Assembly: GCF_004136015.1 (NCBI RefSeq)
Contig: NZ_CP024866.1
Span: 6,185,449-6,249,448, forward strand
Origin: Pseudomonas sp. ACM7
GTDB lineage: Bacteria > Pseudomonadota > Gammaproteobacteria > Pseudomonadales > Pseudomonadaceae
Direction of reading: 5' to 3'
Length of the DNA: 64,000 bases
A program made the translations under genes and the position numbers. Shown one piece after another: positions 35,872 through 46,957 of this stretch. The notes beneath the pieces are model-generated. The model made no database searches. It worked only from the letters and a program-made list of their open reading frames with translations, and had not been told where the DNA came from. Numbering within the stretch: position 1 is the first letter of the stretch; the number at the start of each line of letters is the position of its first letter.

Positions 35872-36129
35872 TCAGTGGAACGACACCAGTGTCAGCCCCA
35901 CAACGGCCGCCAACACCAGCGCCCAGCTCAACATCAACCGGCGCCACAGTCGCGGCGCGTGGCGCATCTCCATGAACCCATCGGTGATCAGCCACGCCTT
36001 GCCGACCGCCACCAGCAAAATGACAATCGACAACAACCACGTCGCCCCGGCCTGCGCCAGCATCACGGTGCAGACGCTTAACGTCGCGAGCGCTGCCCAA
36101 AAGACGAGCAAAACCCTGGAAACAGACAT
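35872..36129 (-). CDS. norF: NorF/NirP, cytochrome oxidase subunit IV-like membrane protein
   Basis: An 85-residue protein with three hydrophobic segments. The middle one, LLSIVILLVAVGKAWLI, carries the Lys of the prokaryotic COX4 family. It follows norE by ten bases, as NirP follows NirO in P. aeruginosa. Accessory protein for NO reductase activity; not catalytic. Last gene of nirQ-norE-norF. Confidence 0.82.
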   Translation of the reverse strand: MSVSRVLLVFWAALATLSVCTVMLAQAGATWLLSIVILLVAVGKAWLITDGFMEMRHAPRLWRRLMLSWALVLAAVVGLTLVSFH

Positions 36130-36139
36130 GAGAACCTCG

Positions 36140-36727
36140 TCAACTCAGCACGTAGACCAGCGGAAACAGCATGACCCAGATCAGATCGACCATGTGCCAA
36201 TACAACACGCCGGATTCAAAGCCACTGCGCTTGCTGGCGTCGTACAGGCCACGGCGACAGCGCTCGGCCAGCCATCCGAGAATGACCATGCCGAGCACTA
36301 CGTGGAGAAAATGAAAACCGGTAAGGATCCAGTAGAGCGTGAAAAAGGTGTTGTGTTCCATGCCCAGCCCCGAGGCCAGCAAGTGTCGGTATTCCGTGAG
36401 TTTCAGCCCCACGTAGACACTGGCAGCGAGCAACGCCATCAGCAGGAAGACGGCGCCGTAACGGGATCGTGAGCGCCTGACTTGCTCCTGCGCCAGCGCG
36501 GCGAGCAGCCCCGCGGTGAGCAGGCTCAGGGTCATCGCCAGCCCGGTGGAGGTGTTCAGCAATAGACGGCTTTCACTGAACATCTGCGGCTTGAGCGCCT
36601 GGGTCACGGCGAACGCCAGGATCAGGATGGCGAACACCGACAGCTCGGCCAGAATGAAAAACCACATCGCCAGATCGCCCGGCAAGTGGCGTTGCGAAAC
36701 GCCCGTGGACTCAGCCGAAGTGGACAT
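36140..36727 (-). CDS. norE: NorE/NirO, cytochrome c oxidase subunit III family
   Basis: A 195-residue membrane protein with about five helices and COX3 motifs (GDLAMWFFILAELSVF, GFHFLHVVLGM, YWHMVDLIWVMLFPLVY). NorE is dispensable for Nor catalysis but helps full activity. The ATG at 36727 lies within the last codons of nirQ (17-base overlap), suggesting coupling. Confidence 0.88.
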   Translation of the reverse strand: MSTSAESTGVSQRHLPGDLAMWFFILAELSVFAILILAFAVTQALKPQMFSESRLLLNTSTGLAMTLSLLTAGLLAALAQEQVRRSRSRYGAVFLLMALLAASVYVGLKLTEYRHLLASGLGMEHNTFFTLYWILTGFHFLHVVLGMVILGWLAERCRRGLYDASKRSGFESGVLYWHMVDLIWVMLFPLVYVLS

Positions 36728-37514
36728 CAACCACGTCCATCAGCGCGGCGACGGTCAGCGGATCATCGCTCAGCGGCTCGGCCAGACAGGCCATGCACGC
36801 CTCACGGGGGCTCATGCCGGAGCGGATCATACGCGCCGTGAAAATCAGCAGTCGCGTTGAGGCGACCTCCTCCAGATCATGTTGATCGAGCCGGCGCAGC
36901 GCCTGGCCCAGCCGCACCACTTGCGCCGCCAGCGCGTTGTCCACCTGAGCCTCGCGGGCAACGATGCGTTCCTCATCGGCCACTGGCGGATAGCCGAAGC
37001 GCATCGCCACGAAGCGTTGGCGGGTGCTGGGTTTCATGCCTTTAAGCAGGTTCTGGTAACCGGGGTTGTAAGACACCACAAGCATGAATGACGGCGGCGC
37101 CTTCAGCACTTCGCCGGTGCGTTCCAGGAACAGCTCCCGACGATCATCGGCCAGTGGATGCAGTACGACCACGGTGTCCTGACGCGCCTCGACCACTTCG
37201 TCGAGGTAACAGATGCCGCCTTCACGCACCGCGCGGGTCAGTGGCCCGTCTTGCCACCAGGTGCCCTGGGCACCGATCAGGTGACGGCCGATCAGGTCGG
37301 CCGCGCTCAGATCGTCATGGCAAGCCACGGTGTACAGCGGCAGTTTCAGCCGATGGGCCATGTGCTGGACGAAACGGGTTTTGCCGCACCCCGTCGGGCC
37401 TTTGATCAGCACCGGCATGCCGTGTCGCCAGGCTTGTTCGAACAGCGCCTCTTCATTATTGAGCGGTTGGTAGAAGGGTTCGATCGGGTGTTCGCAAGAC
37501 TGGGTACGGTCCAT
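36711..37514 (-). CDS. nirQ: MoxR-type AAA+ chaperone NirQ/NorQ
   Basis: A 267-residue ATPase with Walker A GPTGCGKT (39-46), Walker B CYLDEVVEA and sensor SYNPGYQ. It partners the VWA protein NorD to activate NO reductase and, in pseudomonads, also influences NirS activity. Divergent from nirS, with the DNR box between them 82 bases upstream. Confidence 0.93.
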   Translation of the reverse strand: MDRTQSCEHPIEPFYQPLNNEEALFEQAWRHGMPVLIKGPTGCGKTRFVQHMAHRLKLPLYTVACHDDLSAADLIGRHLIGAQGTWWQDGPLTRAVREGGICYLDEVVEARQDTVVVLHPLADDRRELFLERTGEVLKAPPSFMLVVSYNPGYQNLLKGMKPSTRQRFVAMRFGYPPVADEERIVAREAQVDNALAAQVVRLGQALRRLDQHDLEEVASTRLLIFTARMIRSGMSPREACMACLAEPLSDDPLTVAALMDVVDVHFG

Positions 37515-37595
37515 GGGCTGCCTGTTCCAAAAGCGGATTCAAGGAACACGCTACGGGCCCCTGCGACAACCTGGCAAGTGAGATGGCCGGCAAAC

Positions 37596-37609
37596 TTGAT
37601 CGTCGTCAA
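37596..37609. promoter_or_regulatory. DNR/ANR box between nirQ and nirS
   Basis: TTGATCGTCGTCAA has one mismatch. Its centre is ~41 bases before a predicted nirS start near 37644 with a weak -10 (CATAGC/ATAGCC at 37631-37637). The only such site in the 199-base divergent region, so it probably serves nirS first and perhaps nirQ. Confidence 0.8.
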
Positions 37610-37635
37610 GCGAACATTGGCCTGCTCGGGCATAG

Positions 37636-39402
<1,767 letters not shown>

Positions 39403-39426
39403 GCTCCATCAATGCAAGGAAACACC

Positions 39427-39741
39427 ATGAAAAATACTCTGTTCTCACTGTTCGCCCTGACCGCTGCGCTGAGTGTGCAGCCGGCCATGGCCCAAGACGC
39501 GCTGGAGCTGTTCAAGAGCAAACCCTGCGCAGCCTGTCATTCCGTCGACACCAAGATTGTCGGCCCGGCGCTCAAGGATGTAGCGGCCAAGAACGCTGGC
39601 GTACCCGGGGCCGTGGACACCCTGGCTGGCCACATCAAGAACGGTACACAAGGCAATTGGGGCCCGATGCCCATGCCGGCAAACCCTGTCACTGAAGAAG
39701 AAGCAAAAATTCTCGCGACCTGGGTACTGACACTCAAATAA
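39427..39741 (+). CDS. nirM: Cytochrome c551 NirM
   Basis: A 104-residue precursor. The signal peptide is ~22 residues (ending AMA), and the heme motif is CAACH at 34-38; the Met ligand is in the GPMPMPAN loop. It is the electron donor to NirS. The ATG at 39427 follows AAGGA; an earlier in-frame codon is not needed. Confidence 0.95.
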   Translation: MKNTLFSLFALTAALSVQPAMAQDALELFKSKPCAACHSVDTKIVGPALKDVAAKNAGVPGAVDTLAGHIKNGTQGNWGPMPMPANPVTEEEAKILATWVLTLK

Positions 39742-39760
39742 CCGCCTGGAGGGCGTCAAG

Positions 39761-40084
39761 ATGGTTTATCGACACGCTGTGATTCTGGCGGCCCTCCTCC
39801 TCATTTGCGCAACCGCGGTTGCGGCGCCGGACGCCCAGCGTCAGGTGCAACTCGAACACCTGCTGACCCAGGACTGCGGCGCCTGCCATGGGCTGCACCT
39901 CACCGGCGGGCTGGGCCCCGAACTGACGCGCGCAGCGCTGGCCGGCAAGTCACGGGACAGCCTGATTGCCACCGTCAGCCAAGGCCGGCCCGGCACCGCG
40001 ATGCCCGGTTGGGCCCCGTTGCTCAGCCCCGGCGACATCCGTTGGCTGGTCGATCTTCTTATCCAGGGATATCCCGCATCATGA
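39761..40084 (+). CDS. nirC: c-type cytochrome NirC
   Basis: A 107-residue periplasmic cytochrome with a signal peptide to about residue 22 and heme motif CGACH at 39-43; the likely Met ligand is in TAMPGW. NirC can pass electrons to NirS and is also implicated in heme d1 maturation. GGAGGG precedes the ATG. Its stop overlaps nirF (ATGA). Confidence 0.93.
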   Translation: MVYRHAVILAALLLICATAVAAPDAQRQVQLEHLLTQDCGACHGLHLTGGLGPELTRAALAGKSRDSLIATVSQGRPGTAMPGWAPLLSPGDIRWLVDLLIQGYPAS

Positions 40085-41259
40085 TCCGTTCAATCCTGCT
40101 GTCAGCGGCGACCGGGCTGTTGTTGTCCGCTTGCGTTCAACCACCGTTGCGCGGCACCGGTGATCTGGGCGTGGTCGTGGAGCGCGCCACCGGTAGCGTG
40201 CAAATCATCGAAAGCGACACCCACACCGCGCTGGCCCGACTCGAAGGTTTCGGCGACCTGTCCCATGCCTCGGTGGTGTTCTCGCGTGACCAGCGCTATG
40301 CCTATGTGTTCGGGCGCGACGGCGGGTTGAGCAAAATCGATTTGCTGACCCGACGTATCGATCATCGAGTTATCCAGGGTGGCAACAGCATTGGCGGGGC
40401 CATCAGTCAGGACGGCAAGTTGATCGCGGTGTCCAACTACGTGCCCGGCGGGGTCAAGGTGTTCGATGCCGACACCCTGCAGCAGGTGGCCGATATTCCG
40501 GCCACGCCGCTCGCCGATAGCAGCAAGCGCTCCCGGGTGGTCGGCCTGGTCGACGCGCCGGGGCAACGTTTTGTGTTCAGCCTGTTCGATACCGGCGAGA
40601 TCTGGACCGCCGATTTCAGTCAGGGCAACACACCGCAGATCAGCCGTTTCACCGGCATCGGTGAGCAACCCTACGACGCCCTAATTACCCCCGATGGGCG
40701 CTATTACATGGCCGGCCTGTTCGGTGAAGACGGCATGGCGCAACTCGACCTCTGGCATCCAGAGCGCGGCGTGCAACGGGTACTCGGCGACTACGGACGA
40801 GGCCAGGCGAAACTCCCGGTCTACAAGATGCCGCACCTGGAAGGCTGGGCCGTCGCCGACAATCAGGCCTTCGTACCCGCCGTCGGCCGGCATCAAGTGT
40901 TGGTGATGGATTCACTCAGCTGGCAGCAGACCGCGGTGATCCCGCTCGCCGGTCAACCGGTGTTCGTTACCTCGCGCCCGGACGGCCGACAGCTATGGGT
41001 CAATTTCGCCTACCCGGACAACGACCGGGTTCAGGTCATCGACACCGAAACCCATGCCGTGGTCGCGGATCTGAAGCCGGGGCCGGCAGTGTTGCACATG
41101 GAATTCACCGCACGCGGCGACCAGCTGTGGCTGTCGTTACGCGACGGCGATCAGGTTCAAGTCTGGGATCCGTACAGCCTGAAGCTGCTGAGTACCCTGC
41201 CAGCCTCCGCGCCAAGCGGCATCTTCTTTAGCAGTCGCGCGCAGAAAATGGGGTATTGA
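40081..41259 (+). CDS. nirF: Heme d1 biosynthesis protein NirF
   Basis: A 392-residue periplasmic propeller protein related to the d1 domain of NirS. It acts on a late heme d1 intermediate. The N-terminus is a lipoprotein signal with lipobox LLSAC, Cys18, so it is probably anchored to the membrane. No heme c motif is present. Start overlaps the nirC stop. Confidence 0.94.
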   Translation: MIRSILLSAATGLLLSACVQPPLRGTGDLGVVVERATGSVQIIESDTHTALARLEGFGDLSHASVVFSRDQRYAYVFGRDGGLSKIDLLTRRIDHRVIQGGNSIGGAISQDGKLIAVSNYVPGGVKVFDADTLQQVADIPATPLADSSKRSRVVGLVDAPGQRFVFSLFDTGEIWTADFSQGNTPQISRFTGIGEQPYDALITPDGRYYMAGLFGEDGMAQLDLWHPERGVQRVLGDYGRGQAKLPVYKMPHLEGWAVADNQAFVPAVGRHQVLVMDSLSWQQTAVIPLAGQPVFVTSRPDGRQLWVNFAYPDNDRVQVIDTETHAVVADLKPGPAVLHMEFTARGDQLWLSLRDGDQVQVWDPYSLKLLSTLPASAPSGIFFSSRAQKMGY

Positions 41260-41260
41260 A

Positions 41261-41719
41261 ATGGACCTTGAACTGCTCAGCCGCCAACTCATCGACCGCT
41301 TCCAGCACGGCATGCCGCTGTGCCCGACACCGTACAAAGAGATGGCGCGGATTCTCGGGTGCCGCGAATCGCAAGTAATGGCCTGCCTGGAAGAAATGGA
41401 CCGGGCCGGCACCCTCTCACGCATCGGTCCGGTGTTCGAACACAGCCGCGCCGGGGCCAGTACCCTCGCCGCCCTCGCCGTGCCCGCCGAACACCTGCAA
41501 CAGGTGGCCGATCGTGTCAGTCAGTACCCCGCGGTCAATCACAACTACGCACGGGAGCATTTCTACAACCTGTGGTTTGTGCTGACCGGCCCTGATCGCC
41601 AACACATCGACCGTGTGCTCAAAGAACTGGAGGACGACACCGGCCTCATGCTGCTGGACCTGCCGATGTTGACCGCCTACCGCATCGACCTCGGCTTTGC
41701 CCTGGGAGAAAACTCATGA
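41261..41719 (+). CDS. nirD: Siroheme decarboxylase subunit NirD (heme d1 pathway)
   Basis: A 152-residue AsnC/Lrp-like protein. NirD, L, G and H together decarboxylate siroheme to didecarboxysiroheme. The winged-helix-like N-terminus is followed by the RAM-like domain with the conserved NHNYAREHFYNLWFVL. Closest in pattern to NirG of the same operon. Not related to the nirD at 60732-61109. Confidence 0.92.
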   Translation: MDLELLSRQLIDRFQHGMPLCPTPYKEMARILGCRESQVMACLEEMDRAGTLSRIGPVFEHSRAGASTLAALAVPAEHLQQVADRVSQYPAVNHNYAREHFYNLWFVLTGPDRQHIDRVLKELEDDTGLMLLDLPMLTAYRIDLGFALGENS

Positions 41720-42231
41720 AGCCCGGATTGAGCCCCAAACAAGCGCTGGCGCTGCGCCGGCACCTTGAAGGCGGATTGCCGCTGGTAGCGCGCCCCTATC
41801 AGGAACTCGCCGAACGGATAAACACCGACGAAAACCAGGTGCTCGAACAAATGCGCCAGTGGAGCGAGCAAGGGCTGTTTCGCCGTATCGGACTGGTGCT
41901 GCACCATCGCGCGCTGGGCTTTACCGCCAACGCCATGCTGGTGCTGGATATTCCTGATGCGCTGATCGACGAGGTCGGCCAGCGCCTGGGGCGAGCGCCC
42001 GGCATTAACCTTTGCTATCAACGGCCCCGGCGCTTGCCGCAGTGGCGGTACAACCTGTTTTGCATGGTGCACGGGCGCCAACGTGACCAGGTGGAGGCGC
42101 AGATTCAGGCATTGCTTGAAGAGCATCTGCTGAGCGACCTGCCCCATCAATTGCTGTTCAGCACCCAGGTCTTCAAACAGTGCGGCGGCCGATTTGCGCC
42201 CTCGCGCACAGGAGCACCGACCCATGGATGA
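41716..42231 (+). CDS. nirL: Siroheme decarboxylase subunit NirL
   Basis: A 171-residue member of the NirDLGH family, overlapping nirD by four bases (ATGA). It carries the L/H-type motif CYQRPRRLPQWRYNLFCMVHG in two parts (CYQRPR, WRYNLFCMVHG), in contrast to the NHNY motif of NirD and NirG. Confidence 0.9.
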   Translation: MKPGLSPKQALALRRHLEGGLPLVARPYQELAERINTDENQVLEQMRQWSEQGLFRRIGLVLHHRALGFTANAMLVLDIPDALIDEVGQRLGRAPGINLCYQRPRRLPQWRYNLFCMVHGRQRDQVEAQIQALLEEHLLSDLPHQLLFSTQVFKQCGGRFAPSRTGAPTHG

Positions 42232-42667
42232 CCTCGACCGTCGCCTGATCAACCGCTTGCAACTGGGCCTGCCGCTGGTGCGCCACCCCTGGCGGGTATT
42301 GGCTGCCGAACTGCAGAGCAGCAGCACAGAACTGCTCGACCGACTGCATGCCCTGCTCGATGACGGCGTGCTCACACGCTTCGGCCCGATGTTCGACATT
42401 GAACGGCTGGGCGGCGCCTTCACCCTCGCCGCACTGGCTGTCCCGGAAGAGCGTTTCGACGACGTCGCCGAGCAACTGCATGGCCTGCCTGAAGTGGCGC
42501 ACAACTACCGACGCGAACACGCCTGGAACATGTGGTTCGTGCTCGCCTGCGCAACTGAACATGACCTGACCGAGACCCTGCACCGCATCGAAACCCTGAC
42601 CGGCTTGCCGCTGCTCAACCTGCCCAAAGAGGAGACCTACCATGTCGGTCTGTATTTCCCGGCCTGA
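42224..42667 (+). CDS. nirG: Siroheme decarboxylase subunit NirG
   Basis: A 147-residue NirD-type paralogue (EVAHNYRREHAWNMWFVLAC). It begins eight bases before the nirL stop; AGGAG lies upstream of the ATG at 42224. The alternation D, L, G, H suggests two D/L-type pairs forming decarboxylase complexes. Confidence 0.9.
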   Translation: MDDLDRRLINRLQLGLPLVRHPWRVLAAELQSSSTELLDRLHALLDDGVLTRFGPMFDIERLGGAFTLAALAVPEERFDDVAEQLHGLPEVAHNYRREHAWNMWFVLACATEHDLTETLHRIETLTGLPLLNLPKEETYHVGLYFPA

Positions 42668-43142
42668 AGACACCCTCGTCCAGCGTCTGATCGTGTTGAC
42701 CCAGGCCGGTCTGCCGCTGCTGGACGACCCGTGGGCGTGGCTCGCCGAACAGCTGGGGCTGAACATCGAAGCCACCCTGGATCTGCTCAAGCGCTTGCAG
42801 GCCGAGGGCGCGATTCGGCGGATTGCCGCCGTGCCCAATCACTACCGGCTGGGCTATCGCCATAACGGCATGACGGTCTGGGATGTGCGCGACACCGAGA
42901 TGCCGCGCCTTGGCGCGCTGATCAGCGCGCAACCCTTCGTCAGCCACTGCTATCGCCGCCCACGCCGAACCGACTGGCGCTACAACCTGTTCGCCATGGT
43001 GCATGGCCGCAGCAGCGATGAAATCAACAGCTACCGCGAGCACCTGCGCTACTTGCTGGGCGACGCCTGTGGGGCCGACGAGATGCTGGTGAGCAGCCGC
43101 ATCCTGAAAAAAACCGGCTTGCGCCTGATGCCGGTCAGTTAG
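42642..43142 (+). CDS. nirH: Siroheme decarboxylase subunit NirH
   Basis: A 166-residue NirL-type paralogue (CYRRPRRTDWRYNLFAMVHG). It overlaps nirG by 26 bases, with GAGGAG before the ATG. Followed by a repeat element that separates it from nirJ. Confidence 0.9.
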   Translation: MSVCISRPEDTLVQRLIVLTQAGLPLLDDPWAWLAEQLGLNIEATLDLLKRLQAEGAIRRIAAVPNHYRLGYRHNGMTVWDVRDTEMPRLGALISAQPFVSHCYRRPRRTDWRYNLFAMVHGRSSDEINSYREHLRYLLGDACGADEMLVSSRILKKTGLRLMPVS

Positions 43143-43153
43143 CAACGCATACC

Positions 43154-43308
43154 TTGTAGCAGCTGGCGAAGCCTGCGTTCGGTTCGGGCCGCGATCGGAC
43201 GCAGCAGTCGTGAAATCAGGCAGTGCGGTATGTCAGACACACCACGCACACAGGTTTTACGACTGCTTCGCAGCCGAACGCAGCCTCGCAAGCTCGACAG
43301 CTGCTACG
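43154..43308. repeat. Inverted repeat element, GTAGCAGCTGGCGAAGC family, copy B, inside the nir operon
   Basis: TTGTAGCAGCTGGCGAAGCC at the left and its inverse (CAGCTGCTACG) at the right, with paired internal blocks. It lies between nirH and nirJ, which run in the same direction. Confidence 0.75.
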
Positions 43309-43371
43309 GGCATCAGGCTTGCGTTTGCCTATTGCTTCGCGCTGAACACGCTCTGACTGAAGGAGAGTTAC

Positions 43372-44655
43372 ATGTTGAGGATCAGCCAATACCTGCGTGC
43401 ACTGGCCGGCCAGGCCCCTGCGCCGAGAACCAGTCCACCGGGCAGTAACCGGGCGCCGGTGGTGATCTGGAACCTGCTCAGGCGCTGCAACCTGACCTGC
43501 AAACATTGCTACGCCACCTCGGCCGACAGTGTCTTTCGCGATGAACTGGATACGGCCGCTGCGCTGACCGTGATCGACGACCTGCACGATGCCGGGGTGA
43601 AGGTGTTGATTCTTTCCGGTGGCGAGCCGCTGTTGCGCGAGGATCTGTTTGTGCTCAGTGCCTACGCCCGGACCAAGGGTTTCTTTGTGGCCTTGTCCAC
43701 CAACGGCACACTGATCGATGAGCAGAACATCGCGCAGATCAGCGCGGCGAATTTCGACTACGTCGGGATCAGCATCGATGGCCTGGAAGCCACCCATGAC
43801 GCCTTCCGCCAACTCAAGGGCAGCTTCGCCCGTTCCATGCAGGCGATCCGGCTCTGTCGCGAACAGGGCATTCGCGTCGGCCTGCGCACCACCCTGACCC
43901 AGGAAAACCATGCGCAACTGCCCCAATTACTCGCGCTGATGCGCGAGTACGACGTGCAAAAGTTTTACCTGTCGCACCTCAACTACAGCGGTCGCGGTAA
44001 ACGCAGCCGCAAACTCGACGCGCACCAGCAGATGAGCCGCGAGGCCATGACGTTGATCTTTGAGCGCGCCTGGGAAGACATTCAACAGGGCCGCGACAGC
44101 GACTTTGTCAGCGGCAACAACGATGCCGACGCCATTTTGCTTCTGCAATGGGCAGGCCTTCGTCTGCCCGAGCATTACCCACGCCTGGAAAACATGCTCC
44201 GCGCCTGGGGCGGCAACGCGTCGGGCAGCGGCATTGCCAACATCGACAACACCGGCGAAGTGCACCCGGACACCTACTGGTGGCAGCACTCAGTGGGCAA
44301 TGTCCGCCGCACGCCGTTCCGCACGTTGTGGCTGGATCAGCCGGATGCCCTGTTGTTGCGCCTGCGTGAACATCCCCGAGCCGTCGGCGGTCGTTGCGCG
44401 CAATGCCGCTGGTTGCCCATCTGCAACGGCAATACCCGAACCCGCGCCTGGGCCGAGGGAGATCTGTGGGGCCAGGACCCCGGCTGTCATCTCAGCGATG
44501 ACGAAATCGGTGTGCCGCCATTACCCACCATCCCTTGCATCACCCACCGAATAGCCCGTCCGGCCAACCACCTGACAAAGGCTGGGGCCGGCCAACCTGA
44601 TGAAGCACCAAGGACGTCCCATGCCTCCATCAATTGCTATACCGGCCTCACTTGA
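43372..44655 (+). CDS. nirJ: Heme d1 biosynthesis radical SAM protein NirJ
   Basis: Installs the keto groups of heme d1. The SAM cluster motif is C39, C43 and C46 (CNLTCKHC), followed by GGEPLL. A C-terminal SPASM-type cysteine group (GGRCAQCRWLPICNGN, and Cys in PGCHLS) binds extra clusters. At 427 residues it is ~40 longer than P. aeruginosa NirJ; the added tail runs 35 bases into nirE. GGAGAG precedes the ATG. Confidence 0.93.
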   Translation: MLRISQYLRALAGQAPAPRTSPPGSNRAPVVIWNLLRRCNLTCKHCYATSADSVFRDELDTAAALTVIDDLHDAGVKVLILSGGEPLLREDLFVLSAYARTKGFFVALSTNGTLIDEQNIAQISAANFDYVGISIDGLEATHDAFRQLKGSFARSMQAIRLCREQGIRVGLRTTLTQENHAQLPQLLALMREYDVQKFYLSHLNYSGRGKRSRKLDAHQQMSREAMTLIFERAWEDIQQGRDSDFVSGNNDADAILLLQWAGLRLPEHYPRLENMLRAWGGNASGSGIANIDNTGEVHPDTYWWQHSVGNVRRTPFRTLWLDQPDALLLRLREHPRAVGGRCAQCRWLPICNGNTRTRAWAEGDLWGQDPGCHLSDDEIGVPPLPTIPCITHRIARPANHLTKAGAGQPDEAPRTSHASINCYTGLT

Positions 44656-45460
44656 GTCCCCGTTCCGACCGGGCGAAGTTGCCCTGGTCGGCGCCGGCCC
44701 CGGCGATCCACGCCTGCTGACCCTGCGCGCTTGGAGCCTGCTGATGCAGGCCGACGCCGTGGTCTATGACCGACTGATCAGCCCCGAACTGCTGTCGTTG
44801 ATCCCCCTCACCTGCGCCCGCCATTACGTCGGCAAGGCCAGCGGCTGCCACAGCCTGCCCCAGGAACAGATCAACGAACTGCTGGCCGACCTCGCCGATC
44901 AAGGGCAGCGCGTGGTCCGGCTCAAGGGCGGCGACCCGTTCATTTTTGGTCGCGGCGCCGAGGAGCTGGAGTACCTGCTGCAACGCGGCATCGACTGCCA
45001 GGTGGTGCCGGGCATCACCGCCGCGTCGGGTTGCAGCGCTTACGCAGGCATACCGTTGACCCACCGCGACCTGGTCAATTCCTGCCGATTCATTACCGGC
45101 CATTTGCAGCGCGATGGCGAGTTGTCGCTGCCCTGGAGCAGCCTCGCCGACAGTAGCCAGACGTTGGTGTTTTACATGGGCTTGTCGAACCTGGGGATCA
45201 TCGCTCAGCGTTTGATCGAAGCCGGGTTGTCGGCCGACACACCGGCGGCGCTGATCAGCAACGGCACGCGTCCCGACCAGCACGTCGCCCGTGGCAAGCT
45301 GCACCAATTACCGACCCTGGCGCTGGATTGTCCACCGGGCATTCCGACACTGACGGTGATCGGCACCGTGGTCGATCTGTTTGGCGCAGAACAACTGGAA
45401 TACCCGGCGCGGCTTTACCCGGCCCAAGCACTGCAACGCCACGCCAAGGTGGCGATATGA
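44621..45460 (+). CDS. nirE: Uroporphyrinogen-III C-methyltransferase NirE
   Basis: SUMT making precorrin-2 for the heme d1 pathway. About 279 residues with VGAGPGDPRLLTL, VRLKGGDPFIFGRG and GITAASGCSAYAGIPLTHR. The ATG at 44621 follows AAGGA; an in-frame ATG at 44600 is possible. It begins inside the 3' end of nirJ. Confidence 0.94.
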   Translation: MPPSIAIPASLESPFRPGEVALVGAGPGDPRLLTLRAWSLLMQADAVVYDRLISPELLSLIPLTCARHYVGKASGCHSLPQEQINELLADLADQGQRVVRLKGGDPFIFGRGAEELEYLLQRGIDCQVVPGITAASGCSAYAGIPLTHRDLVNSCRFITGHLQRDGELSLPWSSLADSSQTLVFYMGLSNLGIIAQRLIEAGLSADTPAALISNGTRPDQHVARGKLHQLPTLALDCPPGIPTLTVIGTVVDLFGAEQLEYPARLYPAQALQRHAKVAI

Positions 45461-46950
45461 GGCGCATGATCCTTGCCCAGCTTTTATGGGTCAGTACGGC
45501 CCAGGCCGGCGCAGCGGCTCCGGCATTTGAACAGGCGGCGGAAAACTATCAGCAGCATTGCCAGAGCTGTCACGGCATTAACCGTCTCGGCGGTGCGGGG
45601 CCGGCGTTGTTGCCGGAGAGTCTCAGCCGGATCAAACCAGACGAAATTCGCAGCGTGATCCAGAACGGCCGCCCCGCGAGCCAAATGGCCGGGTATGCCA
45701 CTGTGTTCAGCCCCACGCAGATCGACGCGCTGGTGGATTACCTTCAGCAACCGCCCGCCACCCCGCCCACCTGGAGCAATGACGAAATTCTCGGCAGTCA
45801 CTCGATGCTCGCGGATCTCGGCAAACTGCCCACCACGCCCCAGCATGGCGCCGACCCGCTGAACCTGTTCGTGGTGGTGGAAGCCGGCGACCATCACATC
45901 GACATCCTCGACGGTGACCGCTTTGAAGTGCTGGCGCGGTTTGCTTCGCACTTTGCCGTGCATGGCGGGCCGAAGTTTTCGCCGGACGGACGCTTCGTCT
46001 ACTTCGCCTCCCGTGACGGCTGGATCAGCCTGTATGACTTGCACAACCTGAAGTTGATCGCCGAGGTCCGCGCCGGTCTCAACACCCGCAACCTGGCGGT
46101 GAGCAAGGATGGACGCTGGGTGCTGGTGGGCAACTATTTGCCCGGCAATCTTGTAGTGCTCGATGCCCGCGATCTGTCGCTGGTCAAAACCATTCCCGCC
46201 ATCGGTCAGGACGGCACCGCGTCACGGGTCAGCGCGGTCTACTCCGCCCCGCCGCGGGACAGTTTTATCGTGGCGCTCAAGGACGTGAAGGAAGTCTGGG
46301 AACTGTCCTGGGCCGGCACACCGGATTTCGAACCACGGCGGATCCCGGCCGGGGACTTTCTCGACGATTTCTCTTTTTCACCGGACTACAAACAGCTGCT
46401 GGCCACGTCGCGCAAGGCCCAGGGCGGTCAAGTGATCGACCTCGACAGCGGCAAGGTGGTCACCGACATACCGCTGCCGGGCATGCCGCATTTGGGCTCG
46501 GGGACCTATTGGAAACGCAACGGCGAGTGGGTGTTCGCCACGCCGAATATCAGCAAGGGGCTGATCTCGGTCATCGACTTCAAGACCTGGAAACTGATCA
46601 AGGAAATCCCGACCCTGGGGCCGGGTTTCTTCATGCGCAGTCACGTCAACTCACGGTATGCCTGGAGCGACGTGTTCTTCGGGCCCGACAACGATGCGAT
46701 CCACCTGATCGACAAACAGACCCTGGAGATCGCCCACACGCTGCGCCCGATGCCCGGCAAAACCGCCGCTCACGTTGAGTTCACCCGTGACGGTCGTTAC
46801 CTGCTGTTGAGCATTTGGGCCACCGACGGTGCGCTGATCGTTTACGACAGCAACTCCCTGAAGGAGATCAAACGTATTCCGATGAACAAGCCTTCGGGCA
46901 AGTACAACGTGGGGAACAAGATTGAGTTTGCCGAGGGGACTTCGCACTAG
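45457..46950 (+). CDS. nirN: Dihydro-heme d1 dehydrogenase NirN
   Basis: A NirS-like protein that oxidises dihydro-heme d1 in the last step of cofactor synthesis. 497 residues: a short signal peptide ending near AQA (residue 17), c-heme motif CQSCH at 35-39, then the propeller. The ATG overlaps the nirE stop (ATGA); an ATG at 45466 is an alternative. Last gene of the nir operon. Confidence 0.94.
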   Translation: MRRMILAQLLWVSTAQAGAAAPAFEQAAENYQQHCQSCHGINRLGGAGPALLPESLSRIKPDEIRSVIQNGRPASQMAGYATVFSPTQIDALVDYLQQPPATPPTWSNDEILGSHSMLADLGKLPTTPQHGADPLNLFVVVEAGDHHIDILDGDRFEVLARFASHFAVHGGPKFSPDGRFVYFASRDGWISLYDLHNLKLIAEVRAGLNTRNLAVSKDGRWVLVGNYLPGNLVVLDARDLSLVKTIPAIGQDGTASRVSAVYSAPPRDSFIVALKDVKEVWELSWAGTPDFEPRRIPAGDFLDDFSFSPDYKQLLATSRKAQGGQVIDLDSGKVVTDIPLPGMPHLGSGTYWKRNGEWVFATPNISKGLISVIDFKTWKLIKEIPTLGPGFFMRSHVNSRYAWSDVFFGPDNDAIHLIDKQTLEIAHTLRPMPGKTAAHVEFTRDGRYLLLSIWATDGALIVYDSNSLKEIKRIPMNKPSGKYNVGNKIEFAEGTSH

Positions 46951-46957
46951 GCCTTGG

